Positions 30,550 to 42,898 are shown, numbered from the stretch's first letter. The stretch: 64,000 bases of DNA from Thauera chlorobenzoica (GCF_001922305.1 NZ_CP018839.1:2480001-2544000), one strand, 5' to 3'. Program-made: numbers and translations. Notes: generated by a model not told the origin, from the sequence alone.

Positions 30550-31557
30550 TCAGTGGGTCGGTGCGCCGCCGAAAAAGCGCTGCCGCAGCTCGGCGGGCAA
30601 TTCGACGCCGGTGTGCCGGGCGCGCTGCAGCAGCTCCCAGTAGTAACGGTAGGATGCGCGGTCGTGCAACCGGCCGCCATGCTGGATCGGCCCCCAGGCC
30701 TGGTCCTGGGCGGCGCTGAGGATCTGCGCCGCAGCCTCCACCTCGGAAAAGTCCGGCTGCATGGCGGCGAGGATCGGCAGGATCTGGTTGGGATGGATGC
30801 TCCACATGCGCAGGTAGCCGAACTCGCGCCGGGCGCGTTCGGCATCGTGGCGGATCACGGCGACGTCGCGCAGCTCGGTGGTGACGTTGTGCGCGGGGAC
30901 GACGCCGCTGCCGAGCGCGGCGGCGGAAATCTCCGCCTTGGCGCGCACGATCAGCGGATGCTCGAACTGGCCGGGGCTTTTCATCGCGCTGCCGGGGATC
31001 GCACCGTGGTGGGCGGAGACGAAATCCATCAGGCCGAAGTCGAGCGACTCGACGCCGTCGAGGGCGGCGATCTGCCACGCTTCGCGCAGCGCACCATGGG
31101 TTTCGATCAGGACATGCACGGGGAGTGCGCCGGGCAGCCCGTTTGCGGCTTCGGTGCGGCGCAGCGCGGCGATCTGTGTTGCGGCATCGGCCGCCGAGCG
31201 GACCTTGGGCAGGGTCACGAAGGCGAGGCGCCTGCCTGCGCCGCCGATCAGGATCTCGAGGTCGCGCTCCCAGTGCGGGTGGGTGATGTCGTGGATGCGG
31301 GCACCGACGCGGCCGAAGTGGTTGCCGGCGCCGCCGATGATTTCCGCCACCATCCGCGCATGCTCGGCCTCCGCCCCGGCGGGGGCGCCATCCTCGCAGT
31401 CGCAGGTGAGGTCGAACACCGGGCCGAGCTCCTGCTGCAGGGCCAGCGCCTTCATCATCAGCTTTTCCGTGCCGGCGTAGTGATCGACCGCGGGCAGCGA
31501 AGGAAAGGGTTTCTCGCCGGCGAACAGGACGTCTTGCGGATGGAGAGCGGAGGTCAT
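30550..31557 (-). CDS. CitE/HpcH-HpaI family CoA-ester lyase
   Basis: A 335-residue TIM-barrel lyase of the HpcH/HpaI aldolase-citrate lyase beta family. Mg2+ and substrate residues are recognisable in DLTCDCEDGAP, GARIHDITHPHWERD, FVTLPKVRSAADA, VLIETHGALREAWQIAAL and LDFGLMDFVSAHHG. Length exceeds CitE proper (about 290) and is closer to malyl-CoA or methylmalyl-CoA lyases, so cleavage of malyl-CoA-type esters to acetyl-CoA and glyoxylate, or a thioesterase variant, is possible. No citrate lyase alpha or gamma genes are adjacent, which argues against true citrate lyase. It lies downstream of mdh on the same strand but behind a terminator-like hairpin. Confidence 0.75.
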   Translation of the reverse strand: MTSALHPQDVLFAGEKPFPSLPAVDHYAGTEKLMMKALALQQELGPVFDLTCDCEDGAPAGAEAEHARMVAEIIGGAGNHFGRVGARIHDITHPHWERDLEILIGGAGRRLAFVTLPKVRSAADAATQIAALRRTEAANGLPGALPVHVLIETHGALREAWQIAALDGVESLDFGLMDFVSAHHGAIPGSAMKSPGQFEHPLIVRAKAEISAAALGSGVVPAHNVTTELRDVAVIRHDAERARREFGYLRMWSIHPNQILPILAAMQPDFSEVEAAAQILSAAQDQAWGPIQHGGRLHDRASYRYYWELLQRARHTGVELPAELRQRFFGGAPTH

Positions 31558-31657
31558 GGCAGCTGCGAGGCTCCGGTGGCAGAAGGGCGCCCAAGCATAG
31601 CAGCGGCGCGGTCGACGAAAAAGGCGCGCGGCCCGAGCCGTGCGCCCTGATGAAACC

Positions 31658-31676
31658 GGCCGGCGGGGTGCCGGCC
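31658..31676 (-). terminator. Terminator-like hairpin after mdh
   Basis: GGCCGGC (31658-31664) pairs with GCCGGCC (31670-31676) over a 5-nt loop, 10 bp past the mdh stop. On the minus strand it is followed by GGTTTCATC. The U-run is short, so read-through into the CitE-like gene is possible. Confidence 0.6.
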
Positions 31677-31686
31677 CGCGCCGGGA

Positions 31687-32679
31687 TCAGCCCAGCAGAT
31701 CCTTCACGCCTTCGCGCTCTTCGAGCAGTTCGTTGAGCGTGTGGGTCATGCGCTCGCGCGAGAAAGCGTCGATTTCGAGGCCCTGGACGATCTTGTACTC
31801 GCCGTTCTCGGTGGTGACCGGGAAGCCGTAGATGATGCCTTCGGGAATGCCGTAGGAGCCGTCCGAGGGGATGCCCATGGTGACCCACTCGCCGTTCGTG
31901 CCCAGCACCCAGTCGTGGATGTGGTCGATCGCGGCGTTGGCGGCCGAAGCGGCCGAGGACAGGCCGCGGGCTTCGATGATCGCGGCGCCGCGCTTGCCGA
32001 CGGTGGGCAGGAACACGTCGCGGTTCCAGGCCTCGTCGTTGATCAGGCCCTTGACGTTGTCGCCGTTGGAGGTCACGAAACGATAGTCGGCGTACATGGT
32101 GGGCGAGTGGTTGCCCCACACCACCAGGCTCTTCAGGCTCGAGACGTCACGGCCGGACTTGGCGGCGAGCTGCGACAGCGCGCGGTTGTGGTCCAGGCGC
32201 AGCATGCCGGTGAAGTTCTTGGCGGGGACGCGGCCATACTTCTGCGCGACTTCCTTGGCGATGTAGGCATTGGTGTTGCACGGGTTGCCCACCACCAGCA
32301 CCTTGCAGTCGGGGTCGGCGTACTGGCCGATCGCCGCGCCCTGCACGGTGAAGATCTTGGCGTTTTCGGTGAGCAGGTCCTTGCGTTCCATGCCGGGGCC
32401 GCGCGGACGGGCGCCGACCAGCAGCGCCACCTTGGCGTCCTTGAAGGCGACGTTGGGGTCGTCGGTGGCGATCATGCCGGCGAGCAGCGGGAAGGCGCAG
32501 TCTTCCAGCTCCATCATGACGCCCTTGACCGCCTTCTGGGCCTGGGGCAGATCGAGCAGTTGCAGGATGACGGGCTGGTCCTTGCCCAGCATTTCGCCGC
32601 TGGCGATACGGAACAGCAGGCTGTAGCCGATCTGGCCGGCGGCACCGGTGACGGCAACGCGGACGGGGGCTTTGCTCAT
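31687..32679 (-). CDS. mdh: Malate dehydrogenase
   Basis: A 330-residue NAD-dependent malate dehydrogenase of the longer, cytosolic-eukaryote-like group used by many betaproteobacteria. The Rossmann motif is [20 protein letters not shown]. Substrate arginines lie in [15 protein letters not shown], and the proton-relay His is in [14 protein letters not shown]. It oxidises malate to oxaloacetate. It is divergent from gntR across 231 bp that hold the 16-bp palindrome, so transcription control by that regulator is likely. Confidence 0.97.
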   Translation of the reverse strand: MSKAPVRVAVTGAAGQIGYSLLFRIASGEMLGKDQPVILQLLDLPQAQKAVKGVMMELEDCAFPLLAGMIATDDPNVAFKDAKVALLVGARPRGPGMERKDLLTENAKIFTVQGAAIGQYADPDCKVLVVGNPCNTNAYIAKEVAQKYGRVPAKNFTGMLRLDHNRALSQLAAKSGRDVSSLKSLVVWGNHSPTMYADYRFVTSNGDNVKGLINDEAWNRDVFLPTVGKRGAAIIEARGLSSAASAANAAIDHIHDWVLGTNGEWVTMGIPSDGSYGIPEGIIYGFPVTTENGEYKIVQGLEIDAFSRERMTHTLNELLEEREGVKDLLG

Positions 32680-32847
32680 GTGGATACTCCCTCAAAAGAA
32701 GACGGTCGGTGTGATCGAGAAATCCTGCCCCGGTCGTGCAGCGCGGCTGCAGACGCTGCCGTCTCCGGAGGCGGTGTCGCAAGGAGGCGAGCAGCTGAGG
32801 CGCGAGGATACTAATGGGAACGCGGAAGCCTGTCAAACAACGTTTTA

Positions 32848-32863
32848 TATCTTATATAAGATA
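32848..32863. promoter_or_regulatory. Perfect 16-bp palindrome in the mdh/gntR gap
   Basis: TATCTTATATAAGATA is a perfect palindrome, 48 bp before the gntR start and 169 bp before the mdh start. Its core TCTTATATAAGA matches the acnB promoter site (TCTTATAAAAGA) at 11 of 12 bases. Size and symmetry fit a GntR/HutC dimer operator, so autoregulation plus control of mdh and acnB is the simplest reading. Confidence 0.7.
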
Positions 32864-32910
32864 GAAGACAGGGCATAGACGACTTAAAAATTTTATGCTC
32901 AAATGCGCGC

Positions 32911-33639
32911 ATGACACAGGAAGCCCCCACCTTTAGCCCGTTGTACCGCCAGATCAAGGCCTTGATCCTGCAGGCGCTCGAAGCGGGCGAATGGCGCCCC
33001 GGGCAGGCCATTCCGAGCGAACAGGAACTCGCTTCGCGTTTCAGTGTATCGCAGGGCACGGTGCGCAAGGCGATCGACGAGATGGCGGCGGAAAATCTTC
33101 TCGTGCGCAAGCAGGGCAAGGGAACCTTTGTCGCTTCGCACAACGATCCGCGCGCGCTGTTCCGCTTTCTGCGCCTGGCGCCGATCGATGGTGACCTTTC
33201 TCCGCCGCAGAGCGTGCCGCTCGACTGCTGGCGGGCAAAGGCCGGGCAGGAGGCTTCGCGCATGCTCGGTATCGAGCTGGGGGCGCCGATCATCATCGTC
33301 CGTCGCTTGCTCAAGTTCACTACCAAGCCGGTGGTGATCGACGAACTCTATCTGCCGGGCGAAATCTTTCAGGGGCTGACGGCTGAAACCCTGAAAGGCT
33401 GGAACGGGTCGCTGTACAGCCTGTTCGAGACCCGTTTCGGCTTGCGCATGATCCGCGCACAGGAGCGCATCCGCGCGGTGGCGGCCGATCGTGGCGCGAG
33501 CGAGGCGCTCAAGGTCGCCGAGGGTACGCCGCTGCTGTCGGTCGAGCGGGTGACCTACACCTACGGTGACAAGCCGGTGGAGTGGCGCCGGGGTCTGTAT
33601 TCGACCGCCGACCATTTTTATCTGAACGAACTGAATTGA
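32911..33639 (+). CDS. GntR/HutC-family regulator, probable TCA-cycle regulator
   Basis: A 242-residue transcription factor. The N-terminal winged helix (residues 10-75) has PLYRQIKALILQALEAGEW and the recognition part LASRFSVSQGTVRKAIDEM, then the wing KQGKGTFV. Residues 95-235 form a UTRA ligand-binding domain (ARMLGIELGAPIIIVRRLLK-like block, YTYGDKPVEWRRGLYSTADHF ending), placing it in the HutC subfamily. It is flanked by mdh (divergent) and sdhC (same strand, 99 bp later). The ligand is not evident; a TCA-related organic acid is a guess from context. A near-identical palindrome lies in its own upstream region and at acnB. Confidence 0.85.
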   Translation: MTQEAPTFSPLYRQIKALILQALEAGEWRPGQAIPSEQELASRFSVSQGTVRKAIDEMAAENLLVRKQGKGTFVASHNDPRALFRFLRLAPIDGDLSPPQSVPLDCWRAKAGQEASRMLGIELGAPIIIVRRLLKFTTKPVVIDELYLPGEIFQGLTAETLKGWNGSLYSLFETRFGLRMIRAQERIRAVAADRGASEALKVAEGTPLLSVERVTYTYGDKPVEWRRGLYSTADHFYLNELN

Positions 33640-33675
33640 GGGTGGCAGTTGTGGGCTGGCGCTGTTGACGGGCGC

Positions 33676-33681
33676 TATAAT
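33676..33681 (+). promoter_or_regulatory. Candidate -10 box for the sdh operon
   Basis: A perfect TATAAT 63 bp upstream of the sdhC start, in the gap after gntR. No clear TTGACA lies 16-18 bp upstream; a TTGACG is present but only 6 bp away. The copy of the TCTTATAWAAGA palindrome seen elsewhere is absent here. Confidence 0.5.
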
Positions 33682-33738
33682 TTTGCGTTTTTTCGGAGTC
33701 CGCGACGGCGGTCGTCGCACATGTAGAGGGGAGTCTTC

Positions 33739-34128
33739 ATGTCAGAAGTGACAGTGCGCAAACCGAGGCCGAAGCATCTGGCCTTGAATCAGATCCGGCT
33801 GCCATTGCCGGGTATCGTTTCGATCCTGCACCGGATCAGTGGCGCGGGGCTGTTCCTGCTGCTGCCTTTCCTGTTGTTCCTGCTCGATCGCAGCCTCGGC
33901 TCGGCCGAGTCCTTCGAGACGTTCAGCGCCGTGGTCGGCAATCCGCTGGCCAAGCTGCTGCTGCTCGGCCTGCTGTGGGCCTATCTGCATCATTTCTGTG
34001 CCGGCATCCGCTTCCTGCTGCTCGATCTGCATATCGGCGGCGATCTGCAGCCCGCGCGCAATTCTTCGCGCATCGTTCTGATCGTGAGCATCGCGCTCAC
34101 CGTCGTCATCGGGGTGAAACTATGGTGA
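33739..34128 (+). CDS. sdhC: Succinate dehydrogenase cytochrome b subunit
   Basis: A 129-residue membrane anchor of complex II. SILHRISGAGLF near residue 30 is the SdhC signature, and three transmembrane helices follow (LFLLLPFLLFLLDRS, LLLLGLLWAYLHHFCAGIRF, IVLIVSIALTVVIGV). A heme ligand His lies in the HHFCAGIR block. It binds quinone and heme b together with SdhD. The ATG is preceded by GGGGAG. Its last seven bases overlap sdhD. Confidence 0.95.
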   Translation: MSEVTVRKPRPKHLALNQIRLPLPGIVSILHRISGAGLFLLLPFLLFLLDRSLGSAESFETFSAVVGNPLAKLLLLGLLWAYLHHFCAGIRFLLLDLHIGGDLQPARNSSRIVLIVSIALTVVIGVKLW

Positions 34129-34469
34129 AACGTATCGTCGTCGGCGCGCACTACGGTTTGAAAGACTGGATCGCACAGCGCGCCACCGCCGTGTTCATGG
34201 CGCTGTACACGATCCTGTTCGCGATCTGTGCGCTGGGGCTGTCCGAGTTCAGCTACGAGGCCTGGTCCGAGCTGTTTTCTCGTGGCGTGTTCAAGTTCCT
34301 CAGCTTCCTGTTCTTCCTGTCCCTGTTCTATCACGCCTGGGTCGGCGTGCGTGACATCTGGATGGATTACATCAAGCCCGATGGTGTGCGCCTGGCGCTG
34401 CATCTGGTCACCCTCTTCCTGCTCGTCGGCTATGCCGGCTGGGCGGTTCAGATTCTTTGGAGGCTGTAA
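34122..34469 (+). CDS. sdhD: Succinate dehydrogenase membrane anchor subunit
   Basis: A 115-residue second anchor of complex II with three helices (TAVFMALYTILFAICALG, FKFLSFLFFLSLFYHAWVG, LALHLVTLFLLVGYAGWAV). DWIAQRATAVFM at the N terminus and YHAWVGVRDIWMDY with its His and Asp/Tyr are the family's heme and quinone residues. ATG at 34122 overlaps the sdhC end, and GTG of sdhA follows after two bases. Confidence 0.95.
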   Translation: MVKRIVVGAHYGLKDWIAQRATAVFMALYTILFAICALGLSEFSYEAWSELFSRGVFKFLSFLFFLSLFYHAWVGVRDIWMDYIKPDGVRLALHLVTLFLLVGYAGWAVQILWRL

Positions 34470-34471
34470 GC

Positions 34472-36265
34472 GTGAACGTCGCGAAGCGTACCTTTGATGC
34501 AGTCATCGTCGGCGCCGGCGGCGCCGGCCTGCGTGCGGCCCTGCAACTGTCCGAGGCCGGCCTGAAGACCGCTGTGCTGACCAAGGTGTTCCCGACCCGT
34601 TCGCACACCGTTGCGGCGCAGGGCGGGGTGGCAGCCTCGCTGGGCAACTCCACCGAAGACAACTGGCACTGGCACATGTACGACACCGTCAAGGGGTCGG
34701 ACTGGCTCGGCGACCAGGACGCCATCGAGTTCATGTGCAAGAAGGCCAACGAAGTGGTCATCGAGCTCGAACACTACGGCATGCCCTTCGACCGCACCGA
34801 CAACGGCAAGATCTACCAGCGTCCGTTCGGCGGCCATTCGATGAACTATGGCCAGGCCCCGGTGATGCGCTCGTGCGCCGCCGCCGACCGTACCGGCCAC
34901 GCCATGCTGCACGCGCTGTATCAGCGCAACGTGCGCGCCAACACCCAGTTCTTCGTCGAATGGATGGCGCTCGACCTGATCCGCAACAGCGAAGGCGACG
35001 TGCTCGGCGTCACCGCGATGGAAATGGAAACCGGCGAGGTCAGCATCTTCCACGCCAAGGCCACCATCTTCGCCACCGGCGGTTCGGGGCGTATCTACTA
35101 CAGCTCCACCAACGCCTTCATCAACACCGGCGACGGCGTGGGCATGGCGGCGCGTGCCGGGATCCCGCTCGAAGACATGGAATTCTGGCAGTTCCATCCG
35201 ACCGGCGTGGCCGGCGCCGGCGTGCTGATCACCGAAGGGGTGCGCGGCGAAGGCGGCATCCTGCGCAACGCCTCGGGCGAGCGCTTCATGGAGCGCTATG
35301 CGCCCAACCTCAAGGACCTCGCCTCGCGCGATGTCGTCTCGCGTTCGATGGTGACCGAGATCAACGAAGGCCGCGGCTGCGGGCCGGACAAGGACCACGT
35401 CCTGCTCGACATCACCCACCTGTCCCCGGAAACGATCATGAAGCGGCTGCCCGGCATCCGCGAGATCTCGATCCAGTTCGCCGGTGTCGACCCGATCAAG
35501 GCGCCGATCCCGGTGGTGCCGACCTGTCATTACCAGATGGGCGGCATTCCGACCAACTACAAGGGCCAGGTGGTGGTGCCCAAGGACGGCAACCCGAATG
35601 CCCCGGTGGCCGGCTTCTATGCCGCCGGCGAGTGCGCCTGCGCTTCGGTGCACGGCGCCAATCGCCTGGGCACCAACTCGCTGCTCGACCTGCTGGTGTT
35701 CGGCAAGTCCGCCGGCGAAACGGTGGTCGAAGACTTCAAGTCCGGCCAGCTCACGCTCAAGCCGCTGCCGGCCGATGCCGCCGACGCTTCGCTCGCCCGC
35801 ATCGCCCGCCTCGAAGGGCAGAAGAACGGTGAAAGCGTGTTCGACGTCGGTCTCGAGATGCGCCGCACCATGCAGAAGCATGCCGGCGTGTTCCGCTTCG
35901 ACAATCTGCTCAAGGAAGGCGTGCAGAAGATCGCCGAAGTGGCCGAGCGTGCCAAGCACACCGAAATCGTCGACAAGTCCAAGGTCTGGAACACCGCCCG
36001 CACCGAGGCGCTCGAGCTCGACAACCTGATCGAGGTCGCCCGTGCGACGATGGTCTCCGCCGAGGCCCGGAAGGAGTCGCGCGGCGCCCACGTCCGCGAT
36101 GACGCGCCCGATACGGCGGAAAACCCGAACGGTCGCGATGACCAGAACTGGCTCAAGCACACCCTGTGGTATTCCGAAGGCAACCGCCTCGACTACAAGC
36201 CGGTGAACCTGAAGCCGCTGTCCGACGACGTCGAGCCGATCGCGCTCGCCAAGCGCACCTACTGA
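34472..36265 (+). CDS. sdhA: Succinate dehydrogenase flavoprotein subunit
   Basis: A 597-residue FAD-binding catalytic subunit that oxidises succinate to fumarate. The dinucleotide fold is VIVGAGGAGLRAALQL, and the covalent-FAD His is in RSHTVAAQGG. The active-site blocks are FWQFHPTGVAGAGVLITEG and PVVPTCHYQMGGIPTN, and GECACASVHGANRLGTNSL closes the FAD site. GTG at 34472 has a GGAGG box 8 bases upstream and is preferred over TTG 34457. It shares the operon with sdhC, D, B and the flavinylation factor gene sdhE. Confidence 0.97.
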   Translation: MNVAKRTFDAVIVGAGGAGLRAALQLSEAGLKTAVLTKVFPTRSHTVAAQGGVAASLGNSTEDNWHWHMYDTVKGSDWLGDQDAIEFMCKKANEVVIELEHYGMPFDRTDNGKIYQRPFGGHSMNYGQAPVMRSCAAADRTGHAMLHALYQRNVRANTQFFVEWMALDLIRNSEGDVLGVTAMEMETGEVSIFHAKATIFATGGSGRIYYSSTNAFINTGDGVGMAARAGIPLEDMEFWQFHPTGVAGAGVLITEGVRGEGGILRNASGERFMERYAPNLKDLASRDVVSRSMVTEINEGRGCGPDKDHVLLDITHLSPETIMKRLPGIREISIQFAGVDPIKAPIPVVPTCHYQMGGIPTNYKGQVVVPKDGNPNAPVAGFYAAGECACASVHGANRLGTNSLLDLLVFGKSAGETVVEDFKSGQLTLKPLPADAADASLARIARLEGQKNGESVFDVGLEMRRTMQKHAGVFRFDNLLKEGVQKIAEVAERAKHTEIVDKSKVWNTARTEALELDNLIEVARATMVSAEARKESRGAHVRDDAPDTAENPNGRDDQNWLKHTLWYSEGNRLDYKPVNLKPLSDDVEPIALAKRTY

Positions 36266-36284
36266 GCGCACGGGAGAAATACTG

Positions 36285-36995
36285 ATGAGCAAGCGTACCG
36301 TCCATTTCAAGATCTATCGCTACGATCCGGACAAGGACGACAAACCTTATATGCAGGACATCTCGGTCGAGCTCGAGGCTTCCGACAAGAAGCTGCTCGA
36401 CGCCCTGGTGCGCCTGAAGTCCAAGGACGATTCGATGTCCTTCCGCCGTTCCTGCCGCGAAGGCGTGTGCGGTTCGGACGCGATGAACATCAACGGCAAG
36501 AACGGCCTGGCCTGCCTGACCGACATCGACAGCCTGCCGCAGCCGATCACGCTGCGCCCGCTGCCCGGCCTGCCGGTGATCCGCGACCTGATCGTGGACA
36601 TGACCCAGTTCTTCAAGCAGTACCACTCGATCAAGCCCTACCTGGTGAACGACGATCCGGCGCCCGAGCGCGAGCGCCTGCAGTCGCCGGAAGAGCGCGA
36701 GGAGCTCAACGGCCTCTACGAGTGCATCCTGTGCGCGTGCTGCTCGACCTCGTGCCCGTCGTTCTGGTGGAACCCGGACAAGTTCGTCGGCCCCGCCGGC
36801 CTGCTCAACGCCTACCGTTTCCTCGCCGACACCCGCGACCAGGACACCAATGCCCGCCTCGACAACCTCGAGGATCCGTACCGTCTGTTCCGTTGCCATT
36901 CGATCATGAACTGTGTCGATGTGTGCCCGAAGGGTCTGAATCCGACCCGCGCCATCGGCAAGATCAAGGACATGATGGTCCGGCGCGCGGTATAA
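36285..36995 (+). CDS. sdhB: Succinate dehydrogenase iron-sulfur subunit
   Basis: A 236-residue electron-transfer subunit. The [2Fe-2S] ligands are in CREGVCGSDAMNINGKNGLAC near 58-76. The [4Fe-4S] and [3Fe-4S] ligands are in CILCACCSTSCP and CHSIMNCVDVCPKGLNP. It passes electrons from FAD in SdhA to quinone at SdhCD. ATG at 36285 follows GGGAGAAATACTG, 19 bases after sdhA. Confidence 0.97.
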   Translation: MSKRTVHFKIYRYDPDKDDKPYMQDISVELEASDKKLLDALVRLKSKDDSMSFRRSCREGVCGSDAMNINGKNGLACLTDIDSLPQPITLRPLPGLPVIRDLIVDMTQFFKQYHSIKPYLVNDDPAPERERLQSPEEREELNGLYECILCACCSTSCPSFWWNPDKFVGPAGLLNAYRFLADTRDQDTNARLDNLEDPYRLFRCHSIMNCVDVCPKGLNPTRAIGKIKDMMVRRAV

Positions 36996-37009
36996 GGCGG
37001 GGGCATCAG

Positions 37010-37246
37010 ATGAGTATCAATCGGGGGCGCGTGCGCTGGCAGTGTCGTCGGGCTCTGCTCGAGCTCGACCTGGTGTTCGCGCGCTTTCTCGAACGGCATT
37101 TCGATCGTCTGAGCGACGATCAACTGGCGGACCTCGACGACCTGCTGCGCTGCGACGACTACGACATCTGGGCGATGGTCAATGGCAGCAAGGCATGCGA
37201 GGAGGAGCGCTGGCGGGAGATGCTTGGCCTGCTGAGCGAGCGCTGA
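37010..37246 (+). CDS. sdhE: FAD assembly factor SdhE, variant signature
   Basis: A 78-residue SdhE/Sdh5-family protein that helps attach FAD covalently to SdhA. Family features include RVRWQCRR, LSDDQLADLDDLLRCDDYDIWAMVNG and its position after sdhB. The usual RGxxE signature reads RALLE here: the Gly is replaced by Ala (residue 15). Family members are known to depend on this motif for binding SdhA, so the substitution is notable. ATG at 37010 lies 14 bases after sdhB; the ribosome site is weak (GGCGGGGGC). Confidence 0.88.
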   Translation: MSINRGRVRWQCRRALLELDLVFARFLERHFDRLSDDQLADLDDLLRCDDYDIWAMVNGSKACEEERWREMLGLLSER

Positions 37247-37307
37247 CGCGCGCAGGCTGCATCCAGACATCAAAAGTAGTTAAACCGGCAAGTAGAAGGG
37301 ACGATCC

Positions 37308-38603
37308 ATGAGCACTGAACGCACGGCAACCCTCACCGTCGATGGCAAGACCGTCGAATTCCCGGTCATGACCGGCACCCATGGCAACGATGTCATCGAC
37401 ATCCGCACGCTGGGCGCCAAGACCGGTCTGTTTACCTATGATTCCGGCTTCCTGTCGACGGCGAGCTGCAAGTCGCAGATCACTTTCATCGACGGCGACA
37501 AGGGCGAACTGCTGTACCGCGGCTACCCGATCGAGCAGCTTGCCGGCAAATGCGACTTCCTCGAAGTCGCCTATCTGCTGAAGAATGGCGAACTGCCCAA
37601 TACCACGCAGAAGGCCGAGTTCGAAGGCATCATCAAGAACCACACGATGCTGCACGACCAGATCACGAAGTTCTATTCGGGCTTCCGTCGCGACGCGCAC
37701 CCGATGGCGGTGATGGTCGGCGTGGTGGGTGCCCTGTCGGCGTTCTACCACGACGCGATGGACTTCTCCGACGCCGAGCACCGCAACATCTCGATCAATC
37801 GCCTGATCGCGAAGCTGCCGACGATCGTCGCCATGGCCTACAAGTACAACATGGGCCAGCCCTTCATGTACCCGAGGAACGACCTCGGTTACACCGCCAA
37901 CTTCATGCACATGATGTTCGGTTCGCCGTGCGAGAAGTACGAGCCGAACCCGGTGCTGGTGCGCGCGCTCGACGTCATCTTCACCCTGCATGCCGACCAC
38001 GAGCAGAACGCCTCGACCTCGACCGTCCGCCTGGCCGGCTCGTCGGGTGCCAACCCCTTCGCCTGCATCTCGGCCGGCATCGCCTGCCTGTGGGGTCCGG
38101 CGCACGGTGGTGCGAACGAGGCCTGCCTCAACATGCTCGAGGAAATCGGCGACGTCTCCCGCGTCGGCGAGTACATCAAGCGCGCCAAGGACAAGAACGA
38201 CAGCTTCAAGCTGATGGGCTTTGGCCACCGCGTGTACAAGAACTTCGACCCGCGCGCCAAGCTGATGGGCCAGGTCTGCAATGATGTGCTGACCGAACTG
38301 GGCCTGGAAGACGACCGCCTGTTCAAGCTCGCCAAGGAACTCGAGAAGATCGCGCTGGAGGACGAGTACTTCGTCGAGAAGAAGCTCTACCCGAACGTCG
38401 ACTTCTACTCGGGCATCGTGCAGAAGGCGCTGGGCATCCCGACCTCCATGTTCACCTGCATCTTCGCGCTCGCGCGCACGGTGGGCTGGATCACCCAGTG
38501 GGAAGAGATGATTACCGATCCCGAGTACAAGATCGGTCGTCCGCGCCAGCTCTACATCGGCGCAGCACGCCGTGACGTACCGTCGATCGATCAGCGTTCG
38601 TAA
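37308..38603 (+). CDS. gltA: Citrate synthase (type II)
   Basis: A 431-residue hexameric-type citrate synthase condensing oxaloacetate with acetyl-CoA. Catalytic residues lie in [32 protein letters not shown] and [15 protein letters not shown], with a final Asp in [15 protein letters not shown]. The N-terminal beta domain ([20 protein letters not shown]) typical of the NADH-sensitive Gram-negative form is present. It is 61 bp after sdhE and ends in a strong terminator, so it is probably the last gene of the sdh operon. Confidence 0.97.
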   Translation: MSTERTATLTVDGKTVEFPVMTGTHGNDVIDIRTLGAKTGLFTYDSGFLSTASCKSQITFIDGDKGELLYRGYPIEQLAGKCDFLEVAYLLKNGELPNTTQKAEFEGIIKNHTMLHDQITKFYSGFRRDAHPMAVMVGVVGALSAFYHDAMDFSDAEHRNISINRLIAKLPTIVAMAYKYNMGQPFMYPRNDLGYTANFMHMMFGSPCEKYEPNPVLVRALDVIFTLHADHEQNASTSTVRLAGSSGANPFACISAGIACLWGPAHGGANEACLNMLEEIGDVSRVGEYIKRAKDKNDSFKLMGFGHRVYKNFDPRAKLMGQVCNDVLTELGLEDDRLFKLAKELEKIALEDEYFVEKKLYPNVDFYSGIVQKALGIPTSMFTCIFALARTVGWITQWEEMITDPEYKIGRPRQLYIGAARRDVPSIDQRS

Positions 38604-38648
38604 GAAACGATGAGCAGGGGAGGGAGGCTTTGCCAGTCCTGACCGGAG

Positions 38649-38683
38649 CGGGGTGGTTGCTCATGCGCAGCCATCCCGTTTTT
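38649..38683 (+). terminator. Strong intrinsic terminator after gltA
   Basis: CGGGGTGGTTGC (38649-38660) pairs with GCAGCCATCCCG (38667-38678) in a 12-bp stem with two G-U pairs and a 6-nt loop, followed by TTTTT (38679-38683). It separates sdhCDABE-gltA from odhAB. Confidence 0.9.
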
Positions 38684-38767
38684 CCATTGAGCAGGGCGGC
38701 AAGGCAGCAGTGCAATGATCCCCGTCACCCGTACAGGGCAATTAGAACACCATAGGTGTCACACATC

Positions 38768-41617
<2,850 letters not shown>

Positions 41618-41641
41618 GAAGACATTCCGGGAGAGAAAACC

Positions 41642-42823
41642 ATGCTGATCGAAGTCAAAGTACCGCAGCTGTCCGAATCCGTGTCCGAAGCCACGCTGGT
41701 TTCCTGGCACAAGAAGGAAGGCGATGCCGTCTCGCGTGACGAGAACCTGATCGACATCGAGACCGACAAGGTCGTGCTCGAGACGCCGGCACCGGCCGAT
41801 GGCGTGCTGGTGAAGATCATCAAGCAGGATGGCGACACCGTGAGTTCGGGCGAGCTGATTGCCCAGATCGACACCGAAGCCAGGGCCGCCGCCGGCGCTG
41901 CCGCCCCGGTCCAGGCGGTGACACCGCCGCCGGCCGCGCCCGCCGCCGGTGGCGCTGCCGCCGCCAGCCCGGCGGCGCGCAAGATCCTCGACGAGAAGGG
42001 CATCGCTGCCGCCGACGTCACCGGTACCGGCCGTGGCGGGCGCGTCACCAAGGAAGACGCCGTCGCCGCCCAGCCCAGGACCGCAGCCGCCGCCGCTCCG
42101 GCGGTGGCGATCGCTGCCGGCGAGCGCCCGGAAGAGCGCGTGCCAATGACCCGCCTGCGCGCGCGCATCGCCGAGCGCCTGCTGCAGTCGAAGAACGAGA
42201 ACGCCATCCTGACCACCTTCAACGAGGTGAACATGGCCCCGGTGATGGCGCTGCGCAAGCAGTACGGCGACAAGTTCGAGAAGGCCCACGGCGTGCGCCT
42301 GGGCTTCATGGGCTTCTTCGTCAAGGCCGCGGTGGCCGCGCTGAAGAAGTTCCCCATTCTCAACGCCTCGGTCGATGGCAACGACATCGTCTACCACGGC
42401 TACATCGACATCGGCATCGCCGTCGGCTCGCCGCGCGGCCTGGTGGTGCCGATCCTGCGCGACGCCGATCAGATGTCGATCGCCGACATCGAGAAGAAGA
42501 TCGCCGAGTTCGGCGAGAAGGCCAAGGCCGGCAAGCTGTCGCTGGAGGAACTGTCCGGCGGCACCTTCTCGATCTCCAATGGCGGCGTGTTCGGCTCGAT
42601 GCTGTCGACGCCGATCATCAACCCGCCGCAGTCGGCGATCCTCGGCATCCACGCCACCAAGGACCGGCCGGTGGTCGAGAACGGCCAGATCGTCATCCGC
42701 CCGATCAACTACCTGGCGATGTCCTACGACCACCGCATCATCGACGGGCGCGAGGCGGTGCTCGGCCTGGTGACGATGAAGGAAGCGCTGGAAGATCCGG
42801 CCCGCCTGATCCTCGACGTCTGA
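41642..42823 (+). CDS. odhB: Dihydrolipoamide succinyltransferase E2
   Basis: A 393-residue E2 core (also named sucB). The lipoyl domain (1-77) carries the modified Lys43 in IETDKVVLE. An Ala/Pro linker, a peripheral E3/E1-binding domain (about 105-145, [20 protein letters not shown]) and the catalytic domain follow. The catalytic His-Asp pair is in [12 protein letters not shown] near the C terminus. It moves succinyl from lipoate to CoA. It starts 24 bases after odhA. A strong hairpin separates it from lpd. Confidence 0.97.
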   Translation: MLIEVKVPQLSESVSEATLVSWHKKEGDAVSRDENLIDIETDKVVLETPAPADGVLVKIIKQDGDTVSSGELIAQIDTEARAAAGAAAPVQAVTPPPAAPAAGGAAAASPAARKILDEKGIAAADVTGTGRGGRVTKEDAVAAQPRTAAAAAPAVAIAAGERPEERVPMTRLRARIAERLLQSKNENAILTTFNEVNMAPVMALRKQYGDKFEKAHGVRLGFMGFFVKAAVAALKKFPILNASVDGNDIVYHGYIDIGIAVGSPRGLVVPILRDADQMSIADIEKKIAEFGEKAKAGKLSLEELSGGTFSISNGGVFGSMLSTPIINPPQSAILGIHATKDRPVVENGQIVIRPINYLAMSYDHRIIDGREAVLGLVTMKEALEDPARLILDV

Positions 42824-42834
42824 CCGTGATGCCG

Positions 42835-42886
42835 CGCGGATGTGCCGCGGACTTCGGCCCGCGGCACATCCGCGTTGTCCCTTTTT
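42835..42886 (+). terminator. Strong intercistronic hairpin between odhB and lpd
   Basis: CGCGGATGTGCCGCGG (42835-42850) and CCGCGGCACATCCGCG (42859-42874) make a perfect 16-bp stem with an 8-nt loop, followed by TTGTCCCTTTTT (to 42886). It starts 12 bases after the odhB stop and ends 12 bases before the lpd start. It may act as a partial terminator, a processing site or a 3' stability element that sets the lpd:odhAB ratio. Confidence 0.8.
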
Positions 42887-42898
42887 CCGGAGTGAACA

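Noticed and set aside
30550..31557. Citrate lyase beta subunit (CitE proper)
   Set aside because: No citC, citD or citF genes nearby, and the chain is longer than typical CitE.
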